Translations under genes and position numbers: made by a program
The notes under the pieces: generated by a model
Seen by the model: only the letters and a program-made list of their open reading frames with translations
Databases searched by the model: none
What the model was told of the DNA's origin: nothing
Source: an uncultured Pseudokineococcus sp.
Lineage (GTDB): Bacteria; Actinomycetota; Actinomycetes; Actinomycetales; Quadrisphaeraceae
Length of the DNA: 64,000 nt
Assembly: GCF_947499845.1 (NCBI RefSeq)
Contig: NZ_CANMPM010000012.1
Span: 33,936-97,935, forward strand
Reading direction: 5' to 3'
Part shown: positions 28,692 through 35,350 of the stretch, piece by piece
Position numbering within the stretch: position 1 is the first letter of the stretch
Layout: each line of letters opens with the position of its first letter

Positions 28692-29719
28692 CAGCGGATC
28701 TCCGTCATGGCCGTGTTGAGGCCGGAGCCGACGCCCATGCAGAGCACCCGGTCGCCGGGGCGCAGCGACGGCGCCTCGGCCGCCAGCGTCATGGGCAGGG
28801 CGGCCGGGCCGACGTTGCCCCAGCGCGGGAAGGTCAGCGGCACGCGCTCCGGGTCGATGCCGATGCGCTCCACGAGGGCGCGCGTGTGGACGGTGCTCAC
28901 CTGGTGGAGGACGTAGCGGTCCATGTCCTTCCACTCCCAGCCGTCGGCCTGCGCGTCGTCCCACGCGTCGCCGACGAGCTGCATGCCCTCCTCGAGCAAG
29001 CCCCGGGCGTCGGTGACCATGCCGTCGTTGCTGCCGACGCAGAGCTCGTGGGCCGAGCTGCGGGCCCGCGACACGCCCCCGAGGACCTGCGGGGCGCCGG
29101 AGTGGTCCTCGGCCGGGCCGAGAACGGCCGCCGCGGCGCCCGAGCCGAGGGTGAGGGTGGCGAAGGCGTCGGTGTAGTCGCGCCGGGTGGCGTCCTCGGC
29201 CGACAGCCGCCGCAGGGTGGACTCGTGCACCGGGCGGGCGTCCTCGCCGTCGACGACGAGGGCGTAGCGGATCTGCCCGTTCTCGATCATCGTCGCCGCG
29301 AGCGTGAGCGCGTTGACGAAGCCGAGGCAGGCGTTGGTGATGTCGAAGTTGAGCGCCGAGGTCGGCAGCCCGAGCGCGTGGTGGATGCCGACGGCCACCG
29401 ACGGCTCGAGGTTGGCGCGGTAGACGGACGTGTTGACGAGCAGCCCGACCTGGCCGGGCTCGACGCCCGCGGCCTCGAGGGCCTGGCGCCCCGCGCGGGC
29501 GGCGCCCTGCGCGGCGTCCTCCTCCTCGCCCCACCAGCGGCGCTCCTCGATGCCCGCCAGCGAGGCGAGCGTGCCGGGGCGCATGCGCAGGCGGCGCAGG
29601 GTCGGGGCGAGCCGCTCCTCCATCGACGCCGACGTGACGACGACGGGCGCCTCGACCGCGCTCGTGCCGAGCAGGGCGGTGCCCTCGTGGTGGATGGAAG
29701 TGTTGCCCGACACGCGCAT
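28688..29719 (-). CDS. oleA: acyl-CoA head-to-head condensing thiolase OleA
   Basis: Condenses two long-chain acyl-CoAs without decarboxylation to a 2-alkyl-3-ketoalkanoate, the first step of olefin synthesis. 343 residues, thiolase/KAS III fold. The catalytic Cys131 sits in FDITNACLGFVNA; Glu105 in ANLEPSVAV matches the OleA catalytic glutamate; GSGLNTAMTEIRW is the C-terminal loop. ATG 29719 gives a good family N-terminus and has an AGGA upstream. First gene of the operon. Confidence 0.93.
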   Translation of the reverse strand: MRVSGNTSIHHEGTALLGTSAVEAPVVVTSASMEERLAPTLRRLRMRPGTLASLAGIEERRWWGEEEDAAQGAARAGRQALEAAGVEPGQVGLLVNTSVYRANLEPSVAVGIHHALGLPTSALNFDITNACLGFVNALTLAATMIENGQIRYALVVDGEDARPVHESTLRRLSAEDATRRDYTDAFATLTLGSGAAAAVLGPAEDHSGAPQVLGGVSRARSSAHELCVGSNDGMVTDARGLLEEGMQLVGDAWDDAQADGWEWKDMDRYVLHQVSTVHTRALVERIGIDPERVPLTFPRWGNVGPAALPMTLAAEAPSLRPGDRVLCMGVGSGLNTAMTEIRW

Positions 29720-29893
29720 CGTCCGTCCTGCTCGAGGAGTGGCGCCCAGCGGGGGCGGTGCGGCGACCGCGCCCCGGGCGCACGGGCGAGAAGTCTGCCA
29801 CTGCTCGGCCCGTGCGCCTTCCGGCGACGCCCTGACCCGGTGCCCGAGGTCACGAGCCGGGTCGCCGGGGCGGCGCGCCGGGAGCGGGAGGAG

Positions 29894-29971
29894 CTCAGCT
29901 CCAGGAGGGGCTGGGGTTGAGGGGGGGCTCAGGTCCCAGAGGGGCTGGGCCTCAGGAGGGGCTGAGGTTCC
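29894..29971. repeat. imperfect CTCAGG / AGGGGCTG repeats
   Basis: Three copies of a CTCAG(G/C)TCC...AGAGGGGCTGGG-like word start at 29894, 29928 and 29951. They cover the 3' end of the phosphatase gene and the upstream part of the oleA leader region. Rest of 29720-29951 shows no gene. Confidence 0.5.
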
Positions 29972-30728
29972 ACTGCCGCACGGTGGGCACGCGGTGGTTC
30001 TCGCCCAGCACGCTCAGCGACGCCGGGCTCAGCTCCAGCGCGGCGGCGGCGCTGGGCGGCAGGCCCAGGTAGGTGGCCGCGAGGATGCGCAGCGAGTGCC
30101 CGTGCGCCACGAGGCAGACGGGGCCCTCGTCGAGGAGCGGGCGCACGCGGGCGAGGGCGTGCGCGGTGCGGGCGGCGACGTCCTGCACGAGCTCGCCGGG
30201 CGTGCGCCCCGGGGCCACGCCGTGGTCGAAGATCTTCCACTCGTAGCCGAGCTCCTCGCGGACCTGCGGGGTCGACTTCCCCTCGACGCTGCCGTAGTCC
30301 CACTCGACGAGGTCGGGGTCCTCGACGAGCTCGAGGTGGTCGCCGAGCCCCGCCAGCTCGGCGGTGCGGCGGGCCCGCTGCAGCGGGCTCACCCGCACGG
30401 CGCGCACGTCCCACGGCGCGAGGAGGTCGCGGAGGGCGCGGGCCTGCGCCTCGCCCTCCTCGGTGAGCGGGATGTCGGTCCGCCCGGTGTGGCGCCCGTC
30501 GAGGGACCACTCCGTCTGCCCGTGCCGCACGAGCAGCAGGGGGTGGGCGCCCGGTCCCGAGGCGTAGGCGTGCGCGCCCTGCGACACCGGGCCGGTGATC
30601 CCGGCGACGGACGACGTCGTCCGGCCGTCGTCCGGGGCCCGCACGGCCCCGGCGGCGCTCGTGCCGGCGGACCCCCCGGCGGCGTCCTCGGGGCTGCGCT
30701 GGGCGGGGCTCGTCGCGTCCGTGCTCAT
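29952..30728 (-). CDS. histidine phosphatase family (phosphoglycerate-mutase-like) protein
   Basis: 258 residues. The first ~60 are a low-complexity Ala/Ser/Gly head; the phosphatase domain starts LLLVRHGQTEWSLDGRHTG with the catalytic RHG, followed by SPLQRARRTAEL, EWDYGSVEGK and the second histidine in CLVAHGHSLRILAA. This pattern is that of the GpmB/acid phosphatase branch rather than a glycolytic mutase. ATG 30728 is 6 bases after TAGGGT (minus strand), a leaderless start. Substrate unknown. Confidence 0.87.
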   Translation of the reverse strand: MSTDATSPAQRSPEDAAGGSAGTSAAGAVRAPDDGRTTSSVAGITGPVSQGAHAYASGPGAHPLLLVRHGQTEWSLDGRHTGRTDIPLTEEGEAQARALRDLLAPWDVRAVRVSPLQRARRTAELAGLGDHLELVEDPDLVEWDYGSVEGKSTPQVREELGYEWKIFDHGVAPGRTPGELVQDVAARTAHALARVRPLLDEGPVCLVAHGHSLRILAATYLGLPPSAAAALELSPASLSVLGENHRVPTVRQWNLSPS

Positions 30729-30734
30729 GCGGCG

Positions 30735-30740
30735 ACCCTA
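30735..30740 (-). promoter_or_regulatory. leaderless promoter -10 (TAGGGT), phosphatase gene
   Basis: TAGGGT on the minus strand, 6 bases before ATG 30728; no Shine-Dalgarno. Confidence 0.6.
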
Positions 30741-30804
30741 GGCAGCGGCGCCCTCGGGCGCGTCCCCCCGGCGCCCGGGCGCGGGAGGACGGAGTGCGGG
30801 ACGG

Positions 30805-30899
30805 CGGTGGATCACCGGGAGGGCGGTGGATCACCGGGAGGGCGGGGGGTCCCCGGGAGGGCGGGGGATTCCCGGGAGGGCGGGGGATCCCGGGGAGGG
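30805..30899. repeat. five 19-bp tandem repeats, each a small palindrome
   Basis: Exactly five 19-base units start at 30805, 30824, 30843, 30862 and 30881. Each reads CGG, a variable palindromic core, then GGGAGGG. Cores are GGTGGATCACC (twice), GGGGGTCCCC, GGGGGATTCCC and GGGGGATCCCC, so arm changes are compensated. They lie between divergent leaderless promoters at 30735 and 30918. Confidence 0.9.
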
Positions 30900-30917
30900 C
30901 GCGCTGGGCCGCCCTCC

Positions 30918-30923
30918 TACGCT
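30918..30923 (+). promoter_or_regulatory. leaderless promoter -10 (TACGCT)
   Basis: TACGCT, 6 bases before GTG 30930, directly after the 19-bp repeats. Confidence 0.6.
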
Positions 30924-30929
30924 GCTGCC

Positions 30930-31286
30930 GTGCTCGCCCCCCTGGCCCTGCTGCTCGCCGCCCTGTCGCTGGCGCTCGCGGTGTGGTCGCTCGTGGGTGC
31001 CCTGCGGGCGGCGCGGCCGTCCGGGGGCCAGCTGCTGCTGGCGGCCGTGCTCGAGGCCGCGATCCTCGTCCAGGCCGTCATCGCGACGGCGCTCGTCGTC
31101 GGCGGCACCCGGCCCCTGTCGACGGCGACCTTCGCGGGCTACCTGCTCACCATCGTCGTGCTCCTGCCCGCCGGCGTCTTCTGGGGGCTGGCCGACCGCA
31201 GCCGGTGGGGCAACGGCGTCCTCGCCGTCACGGCCGTGACCACCGCCGTGCTCGTGCTGCGGCTCGAGCAGATCTGGAACGGGTGA
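30930..31286 (+). CDS. small integral membrane protein, function unknown
   Basis: 118 residues with four hydrophobic segments (starting LAPLALLLAALSLALAVWSL, LLLAAVLEAAILVQAVIATA, FAGYLLTIVVLLPAGVFWGL and GVLAVTAVTTAVLVL). Ends RLEQIWNG. No motif of known function. GTG 30930 follows a -10 by 6 bases and has no Shine-Dalgarno; the upstream open frame covers only repeats. Three bases separate it from the next gene, also a membrane protein, so the two probably act together. Confidence 0.75.
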   Translation: MLAPLALLLAALSLALAVWSLVGALRAARPSGGQLLLAAVLEAAILVQAVIATALVVGGTRPLSTATFAGYLLTIVVLLPAGVFWGLADRSRWGNGVLAVTAVTTAVLVLRLEQIWNG

Positions 31287-31289
31287 CCC

Positions 31290-31796
31290 GTGGCGCGACC
31301 CCGCCGTACCCCCGCCGGCGAGCCCCCTGCCGGCGCCCGCCCTGCCGGCGGCTCCCCTGCCTCGAGCACCCGGGGGGCCGCGGCGACGTCCGACGTGCGC
31401 CCGGCCCTGCGCTCGGGCCCGGGCCGGCTCCTCGTCGCCGTGTACGCCGTCTTCGCCCTGTCCGCGAGCGCCCGGGCGCTCGTGCAGATCGCCACGGACT
31501 TCTCCGCGGCCCCGCTCGCCTACCTGCTCTCGGCGCTGGCGGCGGCCGTCTACGTCGTCGCGACGGTCGCCCTCGTGCGCTCGAGCGAGCGCTCGCGGCG
31601 CGTGGCGCTCGTCTCGGTGACCGTCGAGCTCGTCGGGGTCCTCACCGTCGGCCTGCTGTCCGTCGAGGACCCGGTGGCCTTCCCCGACGCGACCGTCTGG
31701 TCGGGCTTCGGCGCCGGGTACGGCTACGTGCCCCTCGTGCTGCCGGTCCTGGGGCTCTGGTGGCTCCGCTCGCAGCGCCCCCGCCGCGCCGTCTGA
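31290..31796 (+). CDS. four-helix membrane protein, function unknown
   Basis: 168 residues: a Pro/Ala-rich cytoplasmic head of ~40 residues and four hydrophobic segments (GRLLVAVYAVFALSASARAL, PLAYLLSALAAAVYVVATVA, VALVSVTVELVGVLTVGLL and YVPLVLPVLGLWWLRS). No recognised domain. GTG start 3 bases after the previous stop, in the same operon. Confidence 0.75.
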   Translation: MARPRRTPAGEPPAGARPAGGSPASSTRGAAATSDVRPALRSGPGRLLVAVYAVFALSASARALVQIATDFSAAPLAYLLSALAAAVYVVATVALVRSSERSRRVALVSVTVELVGVLTVGLLSVEDPVAFPDATVWSGFGAGYGYVPLVLPVLGLWWLRSQRPRRAV

Positions 31797-31844
31797 GGCG
31801 CGGCGCCCCACGGGGTCGTCCGGTCCCGGACGGACCGCCAGGGG

Positions 31845-32375
31845 TCACCCCGTGGCCAGCGCCGCCGTCCCGGCGCACGCCGCCGCCCACAGGGTGCTGG
31901 CGAAGGTGCCGACGATGAAGCGCTCGGCGGCGTCGGCGGAGGTGCGCAGCTCGTCGTAGCGGCCGAGGCCCTTGACGGCGAGCACGACGGCGAGGCCCTC
32001 GGGCCACCCGGCCAGGAGGGTGGCCGCCACGGCCGCCCGCTCGAGCGCGCCGATGGCGGCGCCCCCGCGCAGCACCAGCCCCTGCGCGGTGGCGTCGAGG
32101 CGCTGGCCGCGCCGCACCGCCTCGAGGACGGCGCTCGCCCACGGCCCCCCGGCCAGGACGGCCGCCGCCACGGCGGCGGGCACGACGGCGCGCGGGTCGG
32201 CACCGCCCCGGGGCCAGGACGCGGCGGCGAGCGCCGCGGCCAGGGCGAGCCCGGCCACGGCCACCGGCACGGCGAGGCGGCGGACCCACGGGCGCGCGGG
32301 GCCCAGGCGGGGTGACGCCTGCGGCCACGCCGCGGCGCCGACGAGGGCGACGAGCACGAGCAGGGCGGTGACCAC
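31845..32375 (-). CDS. membrane protein found near SatD-type genes, function unknown
   Basis: 176 residues with hydrophobic N- and C-terminal parts and a middle block VVLAVKGLGRYDELRTSADAAERFIVGT-like (seen as VKGLGRYDEL and ERFIVGTFASTLWAA). I have seen this combination in actinobacteria beside SatD-like genes, and a SatD-like gene is two genes upstream here, which suggests a functional link (inference). GTG 32375 lies 6 bases after CACGCT on the minus strand; ATG 32420 would add 15 residues. Confidence 0.7.
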   Translation of the reverse strand: MVTALLVLVALVGAAAWPQASPRLGPARPWVRRLAVPVAVAGLALAAALAAASWPRGGADPRAVVPAAVAAAVLAGGPWASAVLEAVRRGQRLDATAQGLVLRGGAAIGALERAAVAATLLAGWPEGLAVVLAVKGLGRYDELRTSADAAERFIVGTFASTLWAAACAGTAALATG

Positions 32376-32480
32376 GGGCCCAGCGTGGCGCACGGGTCCG
32401 ACGGCGCACGGGAGACGCACGAGGGCCGCACGAGGGCGCGCCGCGGGGGAGGGGTGGCCCCGGGCGCCGTCGCCGCGGCC

Positions 32481-32885
32481 TCAGCGCGCCAGCAGCCCGC
32501 GCAGCACGCGGCCGAGGTCGGCGTGGGCGAGCGCCCGGCCGGAGAGCTCCGCGGCGTCGCACCACTCCAGCGCGTCGTGCTCGTGCGGCTGCCGGTTGAG
32601 GACCTCTCCCCGCCAGGCGTCGACGACCCACACGTCCATGACGAGGTCGTCCGCGACGAGCCGGGCGACGGGCTCCCCGACGACGTCGGCGACCACGCCG
32701 AGCTCCTCCGCGAGCTCGCGGGCCAGCGCGGCGCGCGGGGCCTCGCCGGGCTCGACGTGGCCGCCAGGCAGGTCCCAGGCGTCGGGGTAGAAGTCCCGAC
32801 CGGGGGAGCGGTGGGCGAGCAGGACCCGGCCCCCGCGCCGCAGGGCCGCCGTCACGACGACGTGCCGGCCGTTCCCCTCGTCCAC
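32481..32885 (-). CDS. Nudix hydrolase
   Basis: 134 residues. The Nudix box G-x5-E-x7-RELAEELGV is complete (GGHVEPGEAPRAALARELAE), with preceding DAWDLPGG typical of the MutT/ADP-ribose branch. Hydrolyses a nucleoside diphosphate linked to another group; substrate unknown. GTG 32885 is chosen because the domain begins at once (HVVVTAALRRGGRVLL) and a weak -10 (CAGGCT) lies 8 bases before it. Confidence 0.88.
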   Translation of the reverse strand: MDEGNGRHVVVTAALRRGGRVLLAHRSPGRDFYPDAWDLPGGHVEPGEAPRAALARELAEELGVVADVVGEPVARLVADDLVMDVWVVDAWRGEVLNRQPHEHDALEWCDAAELSGRALAHADLGRVLRGLLAR

Positions 32886-33022
32886 GAGGGGCCAGCCTGC
32901 CACCGACCGGGGGCGGGGCCGACCCGCCGACGACAGCCGCGGACCACGACCGCGAGCCGTCCGGCGCCGCGCACCGTGGCACGGGAGCGAGAGCCCGCCG
33001 GGTGGACGGGTGCTCCTGCGCG

Positions 33023-33706
33023 TCAGGCGGTCTCGACGGCGGTGCGGGCGGCGCGCGCCAGCAGGCGGGCCGCGAGGGGACGCGTGCGCTCCTCGGCGGA
33101 CCAGGCCGCCGCGCGCAGCCGCTGGCTGACGGCCTGGGGACTCACGCCCAGGTGCTGCGCGGCCTCCCGGGGGCCGAGGCCGCGCTCGGCGAGCGCGACC
33201 GCCTCGCGGCCGGGGCCGGAGCGACGGGCCCGGAGGCCGACGAGCAGCAGCAGCGCCGTCTCGGCGTCGAGCACCGCCGTTCCCGGACCGGCGTCCTCGA
33301 GGGGACCGCCCGGCGGGCCGTCGGTCCCGGACGGGCCGTCCGGCCCGCCGGGTCCGCGCAGGGCCACGCCCTCGCGCACGCCCTTCGCCGCCGTGACGGC
33401 CGCCCGGGCGGCCTCGAAGGCCGGTCCCGCCCCGGCCCGGGTCGAGGCGGGCAGGGGGCGGCGCACGGGGCCGACGCCGACGCCGGTGCTCCAGTGCCCC
33501 TCGTCGGCGAGTGCGAGCACCACGGCGACGACGACGACGGGGTCGTCGAGGACGCCCTGCACCTCGTCGCCCGCCGTGCGCTCGAAGGGCCGCAGCGGCT
33601 GCGGCGCCAGCCGGGCCAGGCGCTCCAGGAGCGCGGGCACGGCGTCCTCGGCGCGGCGGCTGCCGCGCTGGTCCACGGTCAGGACGAACGCCGGACGGTC
33701 CTCCAT
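33023..33706 (-). CDS. SatD-family protein with C-terminal helix-turn-helix
   Basis: 227 residues. The N-terminal domain matches SatD-like proteins: VLTVDQRGSRRAEDAV, RPFERTAGDEVQGVL, HWSTGVGVGPVRRPLP and AFEAARAAVTAAKGVREGVAL. A Pro/Gly/Asp-rich linker (residues ~115-135) precedes a helix-turn-helix (LGPREAAQHLGVSPQAVSQRL) like sigma-70 region 4 / LuxR type. SatD was named from the Streptococcus acid-tolerance (SAT) locus; biochemical role unknown. The HTH and the palindrome over its own promoter suggest it regulates itself. Confidence 0.82.
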   Translation of the reverse strand: MEDRPAFVLTVDQRGSRRAEDAVPALLERLARLAPQPLRPFERTAGDEVQGVLDDPVVVVAVVLALADEGHWSTGVGVGPVRRPLPASTRAGAGPAFEAARAAVTAAKGVREGVALRGPGGPDGPSGTDGPPGGPLEDAGPGTAVLDAETALLLLVGLRARRSGPGREAVALAERGLGPREAAQHLGVSPQAVSQRLRAAAWSAEERTRPLAARLLARAARTAVETA

Positions 33707-33710
33707 GCGA

Positions 33711-33754
33711 CAAGGCTGTGGGCTTGACGACGCATCGTCAAGCCCACAGCCTTG
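33711..33754. promoter_or_regulatory. perfect 44-bp palindrome over the satD-like promoter
   Basis: Arms CAAGGCTGTGGGCTTGACGA (33711-33730) and its exact complement (33735-33754) flank the 4-base centre CGCA. On the minus strand it contains -35 TTGACG (33741-33736), a 17-base spacer and -10 CAGCCT (33718-33713), then 6 bases to ATG 33706. Likely operator; as RNA it would also be a strong hairpin after the EthD-like gene. Confidence 0.8.
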
Positions 33755-33777
33755 AGATGAACGGAGGAGCGTCGGCG

Positions 33778-34086
33778 TCAGCCGCCGACCTGCGAGAGGA
33801 GCATCCGGTAGCCGCCGGTGGCCACGGCGTCGACGTCGGCCGCGAGCGCCTGGCCCTCGGGGCTCGCCAGCGCGGCGCAGGCCGTGGCGTAGTCGACGAA
33901 GTAGAGGTCGGCGGTGCGGTAGGCGGGGGTGTCGGACCCGTCCTCCTTGGGGAAGACCTTCGCGGTCTCCACCTTCTGCACGTCGGGCACCTTCGAGGCG
34001 AGCGCGGCGTGCGCCCCCGCGTAGTGCTCCTCGAACGCGTCCGCGTCCTTGGGGTTGTCGTAGATGACGGTGAGCTTGACGGCCAT
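33778..34086 (-). CDS. EthD family protein
   Basis: 102 residues of the dimeric alpha/beta-barrel EthD family (VKLTVIYDNPKDADAFEEHY, HAALASKVPDVQKVETAKV, DLYFVDYATACAALASPEG). EthD is needed for ethyl tert-butyl ether breakdown in Rhodococcus; most members have no known role. ATG 34086 is 6 bases after TAGCGT (minus), a leaderless start. Transcription toward satD would meet the 44-bp palindrome 23 bases after its stop. Confidence 0.85.
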   Translation of the reverse strand: MAVKLTVIYDNPKDADAFEEHYAGAHAALASKVPDVQKVETAKVFPKEDGSDTPAYRTADLYFVDYATACAALASPEGQALAADVDAVATGGYRMLLSQVGG

Positions 34087-34092
34087 GGCTCG

Positions 34093-34098
34093 ACGCTA
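34093..34098 (-). promoter_or_regulatory. leaderless promoter -10 (TAGCGT), EthD gene
   Basis: TAGCGT on the minus strand, 6 bases before ATG 34086. Confidence 0.6.
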
Positions 34099-34247
34099 GG
34101 GCCGCCCCCGCGGCCCCGCACGGCGGCGGCGGGCCCGGGGCGGTGGCCCCGCGACCGCGGGGCACGTGGCGGGCGGGGCGCCGGGCCGCGGGGGAGCGCC
34201 GGGGGAGCGGCGGCGGGTCGCCCGGGGCGGCGCCGCCCGCCCCGCTC

Positions 34248-34253
34248 TAGGCT
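34248..34253 (+). promoter_or_regulatory. leaderless promoter -10 (TAGGCT)
   Basis: TAGGCT, 7 bases before GTG 34261; no Shine-Dalgarno. Confidence 0.55.
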
Positions 34254-34260
34254 CTGCCGC

Positions 34261-34500
34261 GTGAGCAGCAACGAGATCCACCAGTCGGCGGCGACCCTCC
34301 TCCTGCGGCGCCTCGTCGCCCTCCTCGGCGTCCTGGCCTTCCTCGCCGGCGTCGTCCTCGTCGTCACCGACCCGGTGAACTACATCGGCTGGGTCTGGGG
34401 CGTCGTGGGGATCGTCGTGGGCGTCCTGGCCGCGCGCCGCAAGCAGCAGACGGACGACGGCCAGCTCCTGCGGCGCACGAGCCTGCGCACCCGCGGCTGA
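34261..34500 (+). CDS. small two-helix membrane protein, unknown
   Basis: 79 residues: two hydrophobic segments (RRLVALLGVLAFLAGVVLVV and YIGWVWGVVGIVVGVLAA) and a basic tail (RRKQQ...RRTSLRTRG). No recognised family. Start chosen from the leaderless -10; upstream frame is an open shadow. Divergent from the EthD gene. Confidence 0.7.
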   Translation: MSSNEIHQSAATLLLRRLVALLGVLAFLAGVVLVVTDPVNYIGWVWGVVGIVVGVLAARRKQQTDDGQLLRRTSLRTRG

Positions 34501-34654
34501 GCCGCCTCCGGCCGGGACGGCTGTCCCGGCTGCGGCTGGGCTGGCTGCGGCGGCCCGGACGGGACGCCCGTCGCCGTCCCGCCGTGCGGTGGCGCCGGAG
34601 CACGTCCAGGGTGGGGGAGAACGCCCGCACCGGACGACTCTCCCGGAGGTACTC

Positions 34655-35212
34655 GTGTCCTCGCAGAACAACACGCCGTCGCGCGTCATGCACGACGTCG
34701 GCCTCGCCGCCTGGTTCGGCGGCACGCTGGCGAACGCCGTGGCCCTGAACAACGCCGCGTCCAAGCCGGGCGACCCCCGCGAGGCCGGGCGCGTCGCCAA
34801 CGCCGGCTGGGACCGGTGGACGCCGGTCAACGCGGCCGCCATCGGCCTGCACCTCGTCGGCTCGGTCGGCCAGCTCCTCGGCAACCGCGACCGCCTGTCC
34901 AGCCAGCCGGGCGTCCGCTCCATGAGCGTCGCCAAGACGATCGTCACGGCGGCCGCCCTCGGCGTCACGGCCTACAGCCGGGTCCTCGGCAAGAAGGTCT
35001 CCGAGCACCAGGACGTCCCGGTGCGCGGGGGCACGACGCCGTCGTCGCAGACGCCGCCCGACGTCGCCGACGCGCAGCGCCAGCTGCACGCGCTGCAGTG
35101 GGTCATCCCGTCGCTGACCGGCACGCTCGTCGGCATCAGCTCCTTCGCCGGCGAGCAGCAGCGCCCGCCGAACCGCGCCACGCAGCTGGTGGACCGCACC
35201 TTCCGCCGCTGA
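34655..35212 (+). CDS. conserved actinobacterial hypothetical protein, membrane-associated
   Basis: 185 residues. Begins SSQNNTPSRVMHDVGLAAWFGGTLANAVALN; moderately hydrophobic segments near residues 15-35, 60-80, 90-105 and 145-160. No catalytic motif seen. GTG 34655 has a clear Shine-Dalgarno (ggaggt, 4-5 bases upstream), unlike its leaderless neighbours. Proteins of this type recur in actinomycetes but have no described role that I can name. Confidence 0.75.
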   Translation: MSSQNNTPSRVMHDVGLAAWFGGTLANAVALNNAASKPGDPREAGRVANAGWDRWTPVNAAAIGLHLVGSVGQLLGNRDRLSSQPGVRSMSVAKTIVTAAALGVTAYSRVLGKKVSEHQDVPVRGGTTPSSQTPPDVADAQRQLHALQWVIPSLTGTLVGISSFAGEQQRPPNRATQLVDRTFRR

Positions 35213-35228
35213 GGCACCGCACCACCAC

Positions 35229-35262
35229 GACGCCGCCGCCCCCTCCTGGGAGCGGCGGCGTC
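35229..35262. terminator. terminator between convergent genes
   Basis: An 11-bp perfect stem (35229-35239 with 35252-35262) lies 17 bases after the 34655 gene and faces the HAD gene ending at 35351. Confidence 0.65.
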
Positions 35263-35263
35263 C

Positions 35264-35319
35264 TCGCGTCCGGGGCGTCGCGTCCGGGTCGTCGCGTCCG
35301 GGCCGTCGCATCCGGGCCG
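35264..35319. repeat. four 14-bp tandem repeats
   Basis: Units TCGCGTCCGGGGCG-like start at 35264, 35278, 35292 and 35306, differing at one to three bases. They begin one base after the terminator hairpin and end 32 bases before the HAD gene's stop. Confidence 0.85.
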
Positions 35320-35350
35320 ACCCGGTGCCGTCGTAGGTGAGGCGTCCGGG

